In this document: positions 53,501-61,898 of the stretch, piece after piece | Position numbering within the stretch: position 1 is the stretch's first letter | Layout: the number at the start of each line of letters is the position of its first letter | Source: Actinomycetes bacterium | GTDB taxonomy: Bacteria > Actinomycetota > Actinomycetes > Propionibacteriales > Propionibacteriaceae | Reading direction: 5' to 3' | Assembly: GCA_023460935.1 (NCBI GenBank) | Contig: JAEWOI010000017.1 | Coordinates: 1 to 64,000, forward strand | Length of the DNA stretch: 64,000 nucleotides | Made by a program: the position numbers and the translations under genes | Notes under the pieces: model-generated | The model's database searches: none | What the model was told of the DNA's origin: nothing | What the model saw: the letters and a program-made list of their open reading frames with translations, nothing else

Positions 53501-55258
53501 CACGCCGAGCGGCGGCGGTTGTTCGAGCTTTCCGGCTCGACCTGGGCCGACTACGACCAGGCGCTGATCTCCACCGGCGGCGGGGTGTACCGCCGCGACG
53601 CGAAGTCGGTGCCGGTCAGCCCCCAGGTGCGGGCAGCGCTCGGCCTGCCGGAGCACGTCGCCCGGCTCACCCCGAACGAGCTCGTCAGCGCCGTCCTGCG
53701 GGCGCCGGTGGACCTGCTGTTCAACGGCGGCGTCGGCACCTTCGTCAAGGCCTCGGTAGAACCGCACTCTGCGGCCGGTGACAAGGCGAATGACCCGGTG
53801 CGGGTGGACGGCTCGCAGCTGCGCGCCCGCTGCGTGGCCGAGGGCGGCAACCTCGGCTTCACCCAGCTCGGCCGGATCGAGTACGCCCGCGGCGGCGGCC
53901 GGATCAACACCGACTTCATCGACAACTCCGCGGGCGTGGACACCTCCGACCACGAGGTGAACATCAAGATCCTGCTCGCCCCCGAGGTTGCCGCCGGCCG
54001 GTTGAGCACGGCCGAGCGGGACGAGCTGCTGGCGGGGATGACCGACGAGGTGGCCCAGCTGGTGCTGGCGCACAACTTCGACCAGAACCTGGCCCTGGCG
54101 AACTCGATGTACCGCCGGGTGGCGCTGGCCGGCCAGCACGACGCGTGGATGCGGACGCTGGAGTCGTCCGGACTGCTCGACCGTGACCTTGAGTTCCTGC
54201 CCCGCAGCGAGGAGCTGACCGCGCGGATCGCAGCCGGTGACGGGCTCACCCGGCCCGAGCTTGCGGTGCTGCTGTCGTACACCAAGATCGCCCTCAGCCG
54301 CTGGGTGCTCGCCTCCGACCTGCCCGACGACCCCTACCTCGCCGACCGGCTGGTGCAGTACTTCCCGCAGCCACTGCGCGAGCGTTACGCCGCAGCGATG
54401 CCGAACCACCGCCTGGGTCGGGAGATCGTCACCACCGTCGCGGTCAACCGCTTCGTCAACAGCCAGGGCATCACCGCCTACCACCGGCTCTCCACCGAGA
54501 CCGGCGCGGGGGTGGCCGACATCGTCCGGGCCCAGCTGGCCTCGCGCGCGATCTACGCCGTCGGGCTGGACGAGGTACGGCTGCGGCGCAGCCCGGGCCT
54601 GGCTGCGGACGTCGCCACCGAGCTGCGGGTGACGCTGCGACGCATGGTGGAGCGTTCGACCAGGTGGCTGCTGCACCACGAACGATCGCCGCTGGACGTG
54701 GCCGCCGCCGTGGCCGAGTACGCCCCGGACGTGGCGTCGCTGCGTCCCTCGCTGGCCCGGCTGCTGCCCAGCGGCCAGGCCGCGGCCGCCGCCTCCGCAG
54801 CTGCCCGCTGGCGGACCGAGGGCGTACCGGAGGAACTCATCGAGAACCTCGCCACCGCGGGGCACGCCCATGGGCTGCTGTCGGTGGTGGACGTGGCCCA
54901 CCGGCTCGACGTCGCCGCCGAACGTGTGGCCGAGGTCCACTACCGGCTGGCCGAGGCGCTCGGCATCGACCTGCTCGTGGCCGGCATCGACGTGCTGCCG
55001 AGGCAGGTGCGCTGGGACGCCATGGCCCGCGCAGCCCTGCGGGACGACCTCCTCGCAGTGCACGCCGACCTGACGGCCACCGTGCTCGCTGCAGCATCGC
55101 CCGACGCCGCGCCAGAAACGGTCGTGGCGGCGTGGGTGGGATCCGACCCGGCGCTGGCCAACCGGGTGGCCACCATCCGGCAGGTCGCCGACGGCGCCCC
55201 AGACGTGGCCAGGATGAACGTCGGGCTGAGCCAGGTCCGCGCCATGCTCGGCGACTGA
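50537..55258 (+). CDS. gdhB: Large NAD-specific glutamate dehydrogenase
   Basis: This enzyme oxidises glutamate to 2-oxoglutarate and ammonia with NAD+. The 1573-residue chain is of the GDH-160/180 class: a long N-terminal regulatory part with ACT-like modules (about 1-690), a catalytic core including RGGLRWSDRLEDFRTEV and VPAGAKGGFVPQ (about 775-825) and the dinucleotide region GIGDMAGDVFGNGML (about 950), and a long helical C-terminal part. In mycobacteria the homologue is held off by GarA and PknG. The FHA protein at 60881 in this window belongs to a different type. The GTG start follows aaggagc. Its stop overlaps a possible start of the PHP gene. Confidence 0.96.
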   Translation: MSSVVPGVTAGLRESLLSAGSANGPAFSSLLNAYLVPVPEAELPGIQPEALRATVAAHLELGATRRPGEHLVRVFTPGELDGVGGDGSTLALLVTDDRPFLVDTVTMELTGQEWSLRRLYHPQVKALRDGSGRLAELDGEGVAESWIAVEVYPPLGQSAGSLAQELLDGLRRALEAVTVAVDDWQPMLAKARAAVAELRSRDQADVAVADAVALLDWLVADHFVFLGYADYTLEEGRLVPVPGSGLGILRGTTQADTATVPAAGERDPLVLVRYPHRSPVHRPVYLQHVATRSYHPDGSLAVERRFLGLLAASAYTESVANIPVLATKGNRLLAGSGFEPHSYGWNSIRQVIATYPRDELFEAGVDELAPIVSAIAALRERRQTRLFLRRARYGGFVTAMVFLPRDRYNTRTRLAIQDVLLGELGGVELEFTTLVSESVLTRLFFVVRLGPDAPADPDEERIAERVAAATRSWADEFVALVENLPSEQRGVEFSEAYTADYPPRVAVADLALANQLGSADDLRLWLSRPLEESDPSDLRLKVICHQTMSLTQAMPHLTALGAIVVDERPYSWDLRGQRVMVYDFGLKLPQGTDPSSWDAAAARRFRDVFVASWTGRCEADDLNRLVVSAGLDWRQVAWLRGISRYLQQAGLTFSQAYISTALNSYPAIAAGLVAAFEAKFDPDAPAGADRRAEVAARLEALRGDLDGVASLDHDRILRGFLAVIDAAVRTNAYSDNPTWALKLLSQELHLLPEPRPEFEVFAYSPRVQGVHLRFGAVARGGLRWSDRLEDFRTEVLGLVKAQEVKNTVIVPAGAKGGFVPQRLPAERSERLAEGRACYRLFVDALLSVTDNIVDGAVVPPARVVRYDRDDPYLVVAADKGTATFSDLANEVSLERGFWLGDAFASGGSSGYDHKAMGITARGAWESVKRHFADLGLDPARDEFTCVGIGDMAGDVFGNGMLQSDRLRLVAAFNHQHVFLDPEPDPTAAHAERRRLFELSGSTWADYDQALISTGGGVYRRDAKSVPVSPQVRAALGLPEHVARLTPNELVSAVLRAPVDLLFNGGVGTFVKASVEPHSAAGDKANDPVRVDGSQLRARCVAEGGNLGFTQLGRIEYARGGGRINTDFIDNSAGVDTSDHEVNIKILLAPEVAAGRLSTAERDELLAGMTDEVAQLVLAHNFDQNLALANSMYRRVALAGQHDAWMRTLESSGLLDRDLEFLPRSEELTARIAAGDGLTRPELAVLLSYTKIALSRWVLASDLPDDPYLADRLVQYFPQPLRERYAAAMPNHRLGREIVTTVAVNRFVNSQGITAYHRLSTETGAGVADIVRAQLASRAIYAVGLDEVRLRRSPGLAADVATELRVTLRRMVERSTRWLLHHERSPLDVAAAVAEYAPDVASLRPSLARLLPSGQAAAAASAAARWRTEGVPEELIENLATAGHAHGLLSVVDVAHRLDVAAERVAEVHYRLAEALGIDLLVAGIDVLPRQVRWDAMARAALRDDLLAVHADLTATVLAAASPDAAPETVVAAWVGSDPALANRVATIRQVADGAPDVARMNVGLSQVRAMLGD

Positions 55259-55275
55259 TGGGGCAGGATGGCGGG

Positions 55276-56127
55276 ATGCGGATCGACCTGCACACCCACT
55301 CCGACGTCTCCGACGGCACCGACTCCCCGGAGGCGCTGGCGGCGGCTGCGGCCGCGTCCGGGCTGGACGTGATCGCGCTCGCCGACCACGACACGTTCGA
55401 CGGTCTCGGCAGGGCGGTTGCAGCCGGCGCACAGCACGGCGTCCGGGTGCTGCGGGGGATCGAGATCTCGGCAGTGCACCGCGGGGTCAGCGTGCACCTG
55501 CTGGGCTACGGCTGCCGCGAGGACGACGAGCTGCTCGGCGCAGAGCTGGCGAAGATCCGGCGCGGGCGCAGCGGCCGGGTCCCGGCGATGCTGGCCAACC
55601 TCGCCGCAGCCGGCATGCCGGTGCCGGCAGAGGTCCTGACCAGGCACGTACGGAACAGCCCGTCGGTCGGGCGGCCGCACCTCGCCGACGCCATGATCGA
55701 GCTGGGCTACGTCCGCGACCGGGCCGAGGCGTTCCGGTTGTGGCTGGCCGACGACCGGCCGATCTTCGTGCCGCGCTACGCCGCGCCGCTGGAAACGGGT
55801 CTGGACGCCGTCCGCGCCGCCGGGGGAGTGGCTGTGATCGCCCACCCGTGGGGACGGATCAGCCGCGACGAGCTGCCGTTCGGACTGCTCGCGGAACTGG
55901 CCGGAGCCGGTCGCGTGGACGGCCTGGAGGTGGACCACCAGGACCACGACGAGGCCACCCGGGACGAGCTGCGCGCCGTGGCCGGGCGGCTGGGCCTGCT
56001 GGTCACCGGGTCGTCCGACTACCACGGCAGCGGCAAGGCCGACCACGACCTGGGCTGCAACACCACAGCTGCAGCGGCGCTGGCCGAGATCGAGGCGCTG
56101 GTGGCCGCCCGGGGCGGGGCGCTGTAG
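55276..56127 (+). CDS. PHP-domain phosphoesterase
   Basis: This 283-residue metal-dependent phosphoesterase of the polymerase and histidinol phosphatase family (YciV/RNase AM-like) starts MRIDLHTHSDVSDGTDSPEA. It carries the metal-binding HxH, the second motif ADHDTFDG, a mid His in VIAHPWGR and the late SSDYHG motif. These suggest a nucleotide or nucleoside 3',5'-bisphosphate substrate, by family only. The start could be ATG 55276 or ATG 55258, which overlaps the gdh stop (tgatg); the first is preferred because the family normally begins MRIDLHTHS. Confidence 0.9.
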   Translation: MRIDLHTHSDVSDGTDSPEALAAAAAASGLDVIALADHDTFDGLGRAVAAGAQHGVRVLRGIEISAVHRGVSVHLLGYGCREDDELLGAELAKIRRGRSGRVPAMLANLAAAGMPVPAEVLTRHVRNSPSVGRPHLADAMIELGYVRDRAEAFRLWLADDRPIFVPRYAAPLETGLDAVRAAGGVAVIAHPWGRISRDELPFGLLAELAGAGRVDGLEVDHQDHDEATRDELRAVAGRLGLLVTGSSDYHGSGKADHDLGCNTTAAAALAEIEALVAARGGAL

Positions 56128-56207
56128 CGCTGCCGCCAGGCGGCGCTGACCGGCCCTGTGGCCGGTGTAAAGTTCCCAGTCGGCCCTCAAGCGAAAGTAG
56201 TGCGATC

Positions 56208-57320
56208 ATGACCGACCAGCCCCTCGACGCCGGGGAACAGCTCGCCGCCTCCACCTCGGAGGCGTCGCTGCGGCGAACCGAGGCGCGCAGCGCGGAGATC
56301 GAGGCGCAGATCGCCAGGGACCCGTCCGGCTTCCGCGTGATGACCGGGGACCGGCCCACCGGCAACCTGCACCTTGGCCACTACTTCGGCTCGCTGGCCA
56401 ACCGGGTGCGGTTGCAGGACGCCGGCGTCGAGACCTACATCCTGGTTGCGGACTACCAGGTGATCACCGACCGGGACGGCACCGGACCGATCCGCGAGCG
56501 GGTGCTGGGCATGCTGGCCGACTACCTCGCGATCGGGCTGGACCCGGCGAAGACCACGATCTACGCCCACTCCGCAGTACCGGCGCTGAACCAGCTGCTG
56601 CTGCCGTTCCTGTCGCTGGTGACCGAGTCGGAGCTGCGCCGCAACCCGACGGTGAAGGCCGAGCTGGAGGCAACCGGTGACCGTCCGATGTCGGGGCTGC
56701 TGCTGACCTACCCGGTGCACCAGGCCGCGGACATCCTGTTCTGCAAGGCGAACCTGGTGCCGGTCGGCAAGGACCAGTTGCCGCACCTGGAGCAGACCCG
56801 GGTGGTGGCGCGGCGCTTCGACGAGCGGTACGGCCGGGTGGATCCGGCGCGGCCGGTGTTCCCGCAGGCGGAGGCCCTGCTGTCCACCGCGTCCACCGTG
56901 CTGGGGCTCGACGGGACGAAGATGAGCAAGAGCAAGGGCAACGTGATCGAGATCGGCATGGACGCCGACACCACCGCCCGGCTGATCAAGCGTGCGGTGA
57001 CCGACTCCGACCGGTTCATCACCTACGACCCCGAGCACCGCCCGGAGGTCTCGAACCTCGTCATGCTGGCAGCGCTGTGCCAGCGGCGTGACCCGGTCGA
57101 CGTGGCCGCCGAAGTGGGCAACGGCGGCGGCGGCGGGCTGAAGAAGCTGGTCACCGAGGCGGTCAACGAGTTCTTCGCGCCGATCCGCGCCCGTCGGGTC
57201 GAGCTGGCGGCCGACCCCGGCTACCTGCTGGACGTGCTGCGCAAGGGCAACGCCCACGCCAACGAGGTGGGCGACGCCACCCTCGCCGAGGTGCGCGCTG
57301 CCATGAACATGACCTACTGA
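56208..57320 (+). CDS. trpS: Tryptophanyl-tRNA synthetase
   Basis: This enzyme charges tRNA-Trp with tryptophan. The 370-residue class I synthetase has the HIGH-type motif GNLHLGHY (about 50-57), the ADYQVITD segment, and KMSKSKGN (about residue 243). The N-terminal extension of about 40 residues is charged and variable. ATG at 56208 is chosen because it gives the family length and lies about 40 bases after a possible TAAAGT -10; weak agtag boxes precede it. It stands on its own between the PHP gene and the convergent DUF222-HNH gene. Confidence 0.96.
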   Translation: MTDQPLDAGEQLAASTSEASLRRTEARSAEIEAQIARDPSGFRVMTGDRPTGNLHLGHYFGSLANRVRLQDAGVETYILVADYQVITDRDGTGPIRERVLGMLADYLAIGLDPAKTTIYAHSAVPALNQLLLPFLSLVTESELRRNPTVKAELEATGDRPMSGLLLTYPVHQAADILFCKANLVPVGKDQLPHLEQTRVVARRFDERYGRVDPARPVFPQAEALLSTASTVLGLDGTKMSKSKGNVIEIGMDADTTARLIKRAVTDSDRFITYDPEHRPEVSNLVMLAALCQRRDPVDVAAEVGNGGGGGLKKLVTEAVNEFFAPIRARRVELAADPGYLLDVLRKGNAHANEVGDATLAEVRAAMNMTY

Positions 57321-57362
57321 CTTGCTTCGTCAGGGCGCCCTCCCGGCTCCCCGGCAGACGGA

Positions 57363-58697
57363 TCAGGCGGCCGGCGGGCTCGAGGCTTGGCGAAAGCGCT
57401 GGTGGCGGATCGGTGTCCGCCCGGGTCTGTAGCGATCCGGCGGGATCACTTCGGGCACCCCGTCGGCGGCGATCCGGACCTGCCACTGGTCGCGCACCCC
57501 GTAGCGGGCCGGCTCCACCAACGCATGGTGGTGGTGGCACAGGAGGACGAGGTTCGAAACGGCGGTCGCGCCGCCGGCCCACCAGGGCACGATGTGGTGC
57601 GCCTCGCACACCGCTGGCCGGGTGTGGCAGCCGGGGAAGGCGCACCCCCCGTCCCGCGCGGTGAGGACCGCCCGCAACGTCGGCGGCACCAGGCGGGCCT
57701 CGCGACCCACGTCGAGCACCTCCGAAGCCCCACCGAACACCATCGGCAGCAGGTCGGCGTCGCAGCACAGCCGCCGCAGTTCGCCTGCGGAAAGCTGCTT
57801 GTCGTCAGTGATCAGTCCAGCGCCTGCCGCAGCGCGCCGCAGGGCCTCGTAATCGAGCTTCACCACGACCCGCGGACGGTCGCCTCCGGAACGGGGCGCC
57901 TGGCGACCGGTCCGGTGCTCCCGGATCATCCCGACCAACGCGTCCGCGCGGCGCTGCTGCGGCGTCATCTCGGCCGCCAACGGGTCGCGCTCCTCGATCG
58001 CCGAGCGTCGCTGCGACTCCGCGTACGCGTCCAGCAGGGACATCCATTCCTCGGCCTCGACCCGCGGCAGCGACCCGTCGAACCGCACCGACCCGCCTTC
58101 ACGGAAGAACCGGAGCGACCGTTCGCGCCGCGCCTGCTCAGCTTCCCGCTGGAGGCGCGTCTCCAGCAGCTCCTCGGCCCGTGCGGGGGCCACGGCCTGC
58201 AGCACCTGCCCCGCGGAGCGGGCCAGCTGGTCGGAATCCAGCCTGCCGGCGAGTTGCACCAGCACCTGCTCTGCCTGCTCCTGCTGCTCTGCGTCCAGCT
58301 GCGCGGACAGCTCACCCAGCACGCGGGTGATCGCGCGAGCCTGGCCGGCGCCGATCTGCCCTGCGGTCACTGCCGCCCCCACGGCGGGATGGCTGGACAG
58401 CTCCCGGGCGCGGTGGACGGCGCTGGCAGCCTCACGCCTGGACAACCGCTCCTCCGTGCCCAGCCACGAGCTGATTGGAGTGCCGGCAGCCCGCAACGAC
58501 GCGTGCGCCTGGTCGGCCTCGGCCAGCAGCAGTGCCGCCAGGGCGCCGATGCGTTCACTCAGCTGGCGCGCGAGCTTCGCGCACGCCAGCCGTGCAGCCG
58601 GCTCCAGCGCCGAGCGGTCAGGATCGATCCGGTCGAGCGCAGCAGCCACCGTGGCCAGCACCTCGCTGGCCGGCAGCAGCACGCCGGTTTCGGGCAT
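57363..58697 (-). CDS. DUF222 / HNH endonuclease domain protein (13E12-like)
   Basis: This 444-residue protein has a DUF222 helical domain (about 30-300) and a C-terminal HNH nuclease domain. The HNH part has CAFPGC, the EAHHIVPWWAGG metal/His motif and the LLCHHHHALVE motif, so it should be active as a nuclease. This architecture is the same as the mycobacterial 13E12 repeat proteins, which occur in many copies and whose role is unclear. ATG at 58697 is used; a TTG at 58709 is closer to a ggggggtgg box and is the alternative. No terminal repeats or target-site duplications are visible around it. Confidence 0.88.
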   Translation of the reverse strand: MPETGVLLPASEVLATVAAALDRIDPDRSALEPAARLACAKLARQLSERIGALAALLLAEADQAHASLRAAGTPISSWLGTEERLSRREAASAVHRARELSSHPAVGAAVTAGQIGAGQARAITRVLGELSAQLDAEQQEQAEQVLVQLAGRLDSDQLARSAGQVLQAVAPARAEELLETRLQREAEQARRERSLRFFREGGSVRFDGSLPRVEAEEWMSLLDAYAESQRRSAIEERDPLAAEMTPQQRRADALVGMIREHRTGRQAPRSGGDRPRVVVKLDYEALRRAAAGAGLITDDKQLSAGELRRLCCDADLLPMVFGGASEVLDVGREARLVPPTLRAVLTARDGGCAFPGCHTRPAVCEAHHIVPWWAGGATAVSNLVLLCHHHHALVEPARYGVRDQWQVRIAADGVPEVIPPDRYRPGRTPIRHQRFRQASSPPAA

Positions 58698-58769
58698 GAC
58701 AACAGTCAACCACCCCCCACTGACACTCCCCGGGCTGCGATCACCGCCGCACAGGGAACCCCGGTGAGG

Positions 58770-60287
58770 TCAGGAAGCCTCGACCGACTGGCTCTCCGCT
58801 GCGCCGCCCGAACGGCGACGCCGGCGGCGGCGACGAGGGCTGCTCGCCGACTCCGGCGCCTCGGCGGTGTCGGTTGCGACCGCGCCGGCGTCGGCCTCGG
58901 CGGCCGTCCCTGCGACCGCCTCACCGTTCACCAGGCGACGGCGCGTGCGTTCCCGCTTCGGACGGTCGGTCTTGTCGCCCCCGCGGTGGCCACCCTTGCC
59001 GTCGCGGTGCCGGCCGCCGTCGCCCTCGCGCTGGCTGCGCGGTTCCCAGGGAGCCGCGTCCACCAGTCGGCCGCGGGTGCCTTCGGGAATCTCCAGGTCG
59101 GTGAACAGCCAGGGCGAGTTGGAGTAGGTCTCCTCGATCTCGGGGATGCCCAGGTCGAGGGCCCGGTTGATCACCTTCCAGCGGGTGACGTCGGCCCAGT
59201 CCACCAGCGTGACTGCGACGCCCTTCGCGCCCGCCCGGCCGGTGCGCCCGATCCGGTGCACGTAGGTCATCTCCGAGTCGGGGCACTCGTAGTTGATCAC
59301 GTGGCTGACGTCGGTGATGTCGATGCCGCGCGCCGCGACGTCGGTTGCGACCAGCACGGCGACCTTGCCCTCCCGGAACTTCTTCAACGCCTTCTCCCTG
59401 GCCACCTGGTTCAGGTCGCCGTGGATCGAGGTCGCCTTGAAGCCGCGGTCGACGAGCTCGTCGGCCAGCCGCTGCGCCGCCCGCTTGGTGCGGGTGAAGA
59501 TCATCGTCCGGGTGCACGCCGGGGACTGCAGGATGCGCCCAACGATCTCGGGCTTGTCCAGGTCGTGCGCCTGGTAGACGAACTGGGTGGTGTCGGGAAC
59601 CGTCAGCTGCGCGTCGTGGGTCTCCGCACGCACGTTCACCGGCTGGTTCAGGTGCATCCGCGCGAGCGCGACGATCGCCGCCGGCATGGTGGCGGAGAAC
59701 AGCAGGGTCTGGCGCGACTTCGGCGTCCGGCCGATCAGGCGCTCCACGTCGGGCAGGAAGCCGAGGTCCAGCATCTCGTCGGCCTCGTCGAGCACGAGCA
59801 CCTTCACCTGCGAGAGGTCGAGGGAGCGGCGGTTGACCAGGTCGAGGAGTCGCCCGGGGGTGCCGACCACGACGTCCACGCCGTCGGACAGCGCGCCGAG
59901 CTGGGTCTCATAGCCCACGCCGCCGTACACGGTCAGCACCCGCGCGTGCCGGACGGAGGACGCGACCTCCAGGTCGCGGGTGACCTGCAGCGCGAGCTCG
60001 CGCGTGGGGCACATCACCAGCGCCTGCGGCGAACCGGGGACGGCCAGGTCGGCGTACTCCGGGTCCGACGGGACGGTGATGCGCTGCAACAGGCTGATGC
60101 CGAAGGCGAAGGTCTTGCCGGTGCCCGTGCGGGCCTGGCCGATCATGTCGGTGCCGGTGATCGCGATCGGGATCGCCAGGCTCTGGATGGGGAAGGGGTG
60201 CTGGATGTTGAGCCTGGCCAGCGCGTCCACGATCTCCGGCATCACGCCGAGGTCGGCGAAGGTGTGCTGTGGATCGGCCGCGGGCAT
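58770..60287 (-). CDS. DEAD-box ATP-dependent RNA helicase
   Basis: This 505-residue RNA helicase is of the RhlE/CsdA type. It has the Q motif before residue 36 (FADLGVMPEIV to FPIQSLAIP), Walker A ARTGTGKT at 52-59, PTRELALQ, DEAD at 167-170 in LVLDEADEMLD, SAT in LLFSATMPA and HRIGRTGR. A C-terminal tail rich in Arg, Lys, Gly and Ala, with a run of arginines near the end, is expected to bind RNA. It is likely to act in ribosome assembly or mRNA decay. ATG at 60287. It is transcribed alone behind a 210-base gap. Confidence 0.95.
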   Translation of the reverse strand: MPAADPQHTFADLGVMPEIVDALARLNIQHPFPIQSLAIPIAITGTDMIGQARTGTGKTFAFGISLLQRITVPSDPEYADLAVPGSPQALVMCPTRELALQVTRDLEVASSVRHARVLTVYGGVGYETQLGALSDGVDVVVGTPGRLLDLVNRRSLDLSQVKVLVLDEADEMLDLGFLPDVERLIGRTPKSRQTLLFSATMPAAIVALARMHLNQPVNVRAETHDAQLTVPDTTQFVYQAHDLDKPEIVGRILQSPACTRTMIFTRTKRAAQRLADELVDRGFKATSIHGDLNQVAREKALKKFREGKVAVLVATDVAARGIDITDVSHVINYECPDSEMTYVHRIGRTGRAGAKGVAVTLVDWADVTRWKVINRALDLGIPEIEETYSNSPWLFTDLEIPEGTRGRLVDAAPWEPRSQREGDGGRHRDGKGGHRGGDKTDRPKRERTRRRLVNGEAVAGTAAEADAGAVATDTAEAPESASSPRRRRRRRRSGGAAESQSVEAS

Positions 60288-60497
60288 GTTCTCAGGGCTG
60301 TACTCGATCAGGTTCGTGCCTTATCTGTCACTGCGGGCCCTGGCGGGCGCAGTAGTTCCGGACCGCCGGCGGCACGCGTTCGGCCGCTCCAGGCAGGCGC
60401 GCACGTTGATGTGCGGCAGGGCAAGTCTAGCGCGACTGCCGGCCCCGGTCCTTCCAGCCCCGCCGCCGGCCCCGGCCGCGGGTGTCCGCTGCTGTCC

Positions 60498-60722
60498 TCA
60501 GATGGCCCCGAAGCCGACCGGACGGGTCCGCTCCTGGCCGAGATCGAAGTAGGCGACCTTGTCGGCGGGGACCAGCACCTTGCGTCCCTTCTCGTCGGTG
60601 AGCGCGATCAGGCTGCCGTCGGTGAGGGCCTTGCGGAGGCTCTCCTCGACCTCTGCGGCGGTCGACTCCGTCTCCACCGTGAGCTCGCGGGCGACGTGCT
60701 GAATGCCGATCTTGATCTCCAC
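60498..60722 (-). CDS. DUF3107 family small protein
   Basis: This 74-residue protein is of the actinobacteria-specific DUF3107 family (TB9.4-like). It begins MEIKIGIQHVARELTVETE and has VEESLRKALTDGSLIALTDEKG, quoted in two parts, then RKVLVPADKVAYFDLG. Predicted to be a compact alpha/beta protein. Its function is not known to me. An aaggagg box lies just before the ATG, and a DEAD-box helicase gene follows on the same strand. The gene is short but its composition and conservation are convincing. Confidence 0.88.
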   Translation of the reverse strand: MEIKIGIQHVARELTVETESTAAEVEESLRKALTDGSLIALTDEKGRKVLVPADKVAYFDLGQERTRPVGFGAI

Positions 60723-60813
60723 CGTTCCTCCTTGCTGGACGCATTCGCCAAGCTACCAGCGGCCGGTGCCGGGACGGCGTCCCGTACGCCGACAGCGCAA
60801 CCCCGCCTGTTGA

Positions 60814-60846
60814 AACAGGAACCGTCCCCAGGGGACGGTTCCTGTT
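60814..60846. repeat. 16-bp-arm palindrome, family A copy 2
   Basis: Arms 60814-60829 and 60831-60846 are exact complements with a single central base. The core ccgtcccc/ggggacgg is shared with 2644-2681, with the arm order swapped. It lies 34 bases after the FHA gene stop on the minus strand. Confidence 0.85.
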
Positions 60847-60880
60847 CCGGTTCAGGCCGCTGAAGGACGGCGGGCCGGGG

Positions 60881-61897
60881 TCAGCCGGCGAAGGCCTCCT
60901 GCTCGTCGGGCGTGGCGCGGCGGATCACGATCCGGGTCCAGGCACCGACGTAGATCCGCTGGCCCGGGCCCAGCTCAACCCGTCCGCGGGGGATGGGCAT
61001 GGCCGGCAGCGGGCCGGCGGCGGCACCGACGAACGTCCCGTTCGCCGAATCGAGGTCCTCGATCCACCAGCGCGCGCCGTCGGTGGTGAGCATGGCGTGC
61101 CGGCGGCTGCAGCCGGTGTCGAGCTCACAGTCGACGTCGGGGAAGATCCCGCGGCTGTGCGAAACCCTGCCGATCAGGTTGCTCTCCTTCACCAGCGGGG
61201 CGATGTCCGGCAGTCCGGGCGACGGCATCGGATCGGTGGAGCCCTGTGCCGCGTACCAGTCGGGGTCGATCCACAGCTCGGCCACCCACTCCACGGTGGG
61301 AGGTGTGGGCGGCGCTGCCGGCTCGGGCTGGGACTCCTGGACCGGTGCCGGGGCCGGGACGACGGTTGCGGGGCCGGCCTCAGGCGTGGGCTGGGGGGCG
61401 TCGGCCACGGGCGGTGGCAGGGGCTCCGGGCCCGGTGCCGCTGCCGGCTCGGTGGTCGGCTCTGCCGGGGCCTCTCCGGCCGGAACGCCTGGGCCCTCGG
61501 GCTCCGTGGCGGGCCCGGTGGCCTCATCCCCGGCGTCGCCCGCCCCCGCAGTCTCGGCCACGGGCTCTCCGCCCGGGGCCGGGTCTTCCGCGGCTGGCGT
61601 GGGGTCTGCCGTGGCGACCGGTTCGGCCGGGGCCGGCTCGAACGCCGGCCCACCGTCCGGCGCCTCCGGCAGGGCGCCGGTGGTGAAGTCGTACCCGCAG
61701 GCCTCGCAGAACAGGGCGTCGGCGACGTTCGGGGTCTGGCAGTTGGGGCAGACCACCGGCGGGGCGACGACCGGGGCACCGGCCGCGGCCGGGGCTGCGG
61801 GCTGGAGCTGGTCCGGCTGGGCCGTCGGCACCGGCAGGCCGCAGGTGTCACAGAAGTCGGTCTGGCTCGTCTGGTGCCCGGCCGGACAGATCGCCAT
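60881..61897 (-). CDS. Zinc-ribbon and FHA domain protein
   Basis: This is a phosphothreonine-reading adaptor. The 338-residue protein starts with two zinc ribbons (CPAGHQTSQTDFCDTCG and CPNCQTPNVADALFCEACG), has a long disordered Pro/Ala/Glu linker (about 75-205), and ends with an FHA domain: LIGRVSHSRGIFPDVDC, the CSRRHAMLT and SANGTFVG motifs needed for phosphothreonine binding. It begins right after the VWA gene stop (1-base gap), so they form an operon with the PP2C phosphatase. It probably docks to a Ser/Thr kinase substrate; no kinase is in the window. Confidence 0.92.
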   Translation of the reverse strand: MAICPAGHQTSQTDFCDTCGLPVPTAQPDQLQPAAPAAAGAPVVAPPVVCPNCQTPNVADALFCEACGYDFTTGALPEAPDGGPAFEPAPAEPVATADPTPAAEDPAPGGEPVAETAGAGDAGDEATGPATEPEGPGVPAGEAPAEPTTEPAAAPGPEPLPPPVADAPQPTPEAGPATVVPAPAPVQESQPEPAAPPTPPTVEWVAELWIDPDWYAAQGSTDPMPSPGLPDIAPLVKESNLIGRVSHSRGIFPDVDCELDTGCSRRHAMLTTDGARWWIEDLDSANGTFVGAAAGPLPAMPIPRGRVELGPGQRIYVGAWTRIVIRRATPDEQEAFAG

Positions 61898-61898
61898 T

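Noticed and set aside
49907..55432. A 1841-codon open frame on the minus strand, opposite the glutamate dehydrogenase
   Set aside because: It is an artefact of the high GC third codon positions of the real gene. Its translation is low-complexity, rich in R, G, H, V and Q, and matches nothing.
57363..58697. DUF222-HNH gene as part of an intron or insertion sequence
   Set aside because: No terminal inverted repeats, target duplication or intron core are visible, and the gene is a stand-alone intact frame.
57387..60863. A 1158-codon open frame on the plus strand across the HNH, DEAD-box and DUF3107 genes
   Set aside because: It spans three well-recognised minus-strand genes and has no domain features of its own.
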